DNA from: Yersinia intermedia
GTDB taxonomy: Bacteria; Pseudomonadota; Gammaproteobacteria; Enterobacterales; Enterobacteriaceae
Assembly: GCF_900635455.1 (NCBI RefSeq)
Contig: NZ_LR134116.1
Span: 4,402,001-4,466,000, forward strand
Reading direction: 5' to 3'
Length of the DNA: 64,000 bases
Below, in pieces: positions 63,450 to 64,000 of the stretch (position 1 is the stretch's first letter; the number at the start of each line of letters is the position of its first letter). The translations under genes and the position numbers were made by a program. Below the pieces are notes generated by a model, which saw only the letters and a program-made list of their open reading frames with translations, ran no database searches and was not told the DNA's origin.

Positions 63450-64000
63450 ATGACTAAATCAATAACATCGCATTGTTCATGTACTCAAGAGGTTGTAAAA
63501 AGTTTTATTGCCTATCGAGAAAAGCATTCTGAGTGTGTCATTTATCAAACATCTCTAATGAGCGCGCTAATTAGCGGCGTTTACGAAGGCCAAATCACCA
63601 TGGCAGAGTTACTGAAGCACGGTGATTTTGGATTAGGAACATTTAACAATCTTGATGGTGAACTGGTCGCATTAAACAGTAAAATTTATCAATTACGATC
63701 CGATGGCAGTGCTCGCTCAGCACAGTCAGAACAGAAGACACCTTTCGCAGTAATGACATTTTTTCAGCCCACTGAAAAGCGCACTTTCAAGCAGAAAATA
63801 AGCAGAGAACAGATCCATAACGTGATTGATGACATCACCACCACAGATAATCTGTTTTGTGCTCTGCGTATTGATGGCACGTTCAGCCATGTTGAAACCC
63901 GCACCGTCCCCTGCCAGCAGCGCCCCTATAAACCCATGCTTGAAGCTATCGCGGAGCAACCCACGTTTGATTTCACCCATCAAAATGGCGTGATTATTGG
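63450..64000 (+). CDS. budA: Alpha-acetolactate decarboxylase, 3' end outside window
   Basis: Converts acetolactate to acetoin, part of the neutral 2,3-butanediol fermentation that limits acid build-up. The frame is open from ATG at 63450 (MTKSITSHCSCTQE), with GAGCAGGAT upstream, to the right edge: 183 codons of a family of about 260. Family features: YQTSLMSALISGVYEGQITM near residues 32-51, LLKHGDFGLGTFNNLDGE and FCALRIDGTFSHVETRTVP. Presence of this gene fits a Voges-Proskauer-positive Yersinia. Confidence 0.9.
   Translation, partial: MTKSITSHCSCTQEVVKSFIAYREKHSECVIYQTSLMSALISGVYEGQITMAELLKHGDFGLGTFNNLDGELVALNSKIYQLRSDGSARSAQSEQKTPFAVMTFFQPTEKRTFKQKISREQIHNVIDDITTTDNLFCALRIDGTFSHVETRTVPCQQRPYKPMLEAIAEQPTFDFTHQNGVII

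Noticed and set aside
63726..63983. 85-codon minus-strand frame near the right edge
   Set aside because: Antisense to budA, whose own frame is open to the edge and matches acetolactate decarboxylase.

Overview
This 64 kb window is chromosomal core sequence of a Yersinia species. The call rests on a gene order shared with the Escherichia coli nirB-to-glgB region, on protein sequences that read as Yersinia versions (GlpG and GlgC, from memory), and on many ERIC-type palindromic repeats between genes. An acetolactate decarboxylase gene at the right edge suggests the Y. enterocolitica group rather than Y. pestis or Y. pseudotuberculosis; that species-level point is inference. I see no phage, insertion sequence with a transposase, CRISPR array, rRNA or tRNA.

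Layout. 1-5 kb: nitrite reduction (nirB 3' part, nirD, nirC) with cysG, which makes the siroheme NirB needs. 5-11.4 kb, minus strand: aroK-aroB-damX-dam-rpe-gph-trpS, with a full 127 bp ERIC element between aroB and damX. 11.7-15.5 kb, minus strand: hofMNOPQ, a PilMNOPQ-like DNA-uptake/pilus assembly set, divergent from mrcA (PBP1A). 18-25.6 kb: nudE, igaA, yrfG, hslR, hslO, pckA. 25.6-26.3 kb: an unusual non-coding inverted-repeat element of about 545 bp. 26.3-31.7 kb: ompR-envZ, greB and tex. 32.3-35.3 kb: feoABC ferrous iron uptake behind a candidate Fur box. 35.3-38 kb: a small DUF1471 periplasmic protein, bioH, gntX and nfuA. 38-38.5 kb: a repeat-rich spacer. 38.5-46 kb: malP-malQ divergent from their activator gene malT. 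46.6-50.6 kb: glpE-glpG-glpR-glpD, all on the plus strand. 50.6-60.2 kb: the glycogen operon glgB-glgX-glgC-glgA-glgP. 60.7-64 kb: a BtsS-like sensor kinase, a LysR regulator and the start of budA.

How the genes work together. The right half is a carbon-storage and polysaccharide block: GlgC/GlgA/GlgB build glycogen, GlgP/GlgX take it apart, and MalP/MalQ process the maltodextrins released or imported. GlpD feeds glycerol-3-phosphate into central metabolism, PckA opens gluconeogenesis, and BudA diverts pyruvate-derived acetolactate to acetoin. The left half holds housekeeping functions: nitrite respiration, aromatic amino acid synthesis, DNA methylation, cell wall synthesis and stress control (IgaA, EnvZ/OmpR, Hsp15, Hsp33).

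The coding content is mostly conventional. The unusual material lies between genes: ERIC copies (one pair duplicated, with a compensated core hairpin), two other palindromic repeats, and the pckA-envZ element, whose two arms are diverged inverted copies of one module, each keeping a hairpin at the same place with a different sequence. A short solo relative of that element lies between glpR and glpD.
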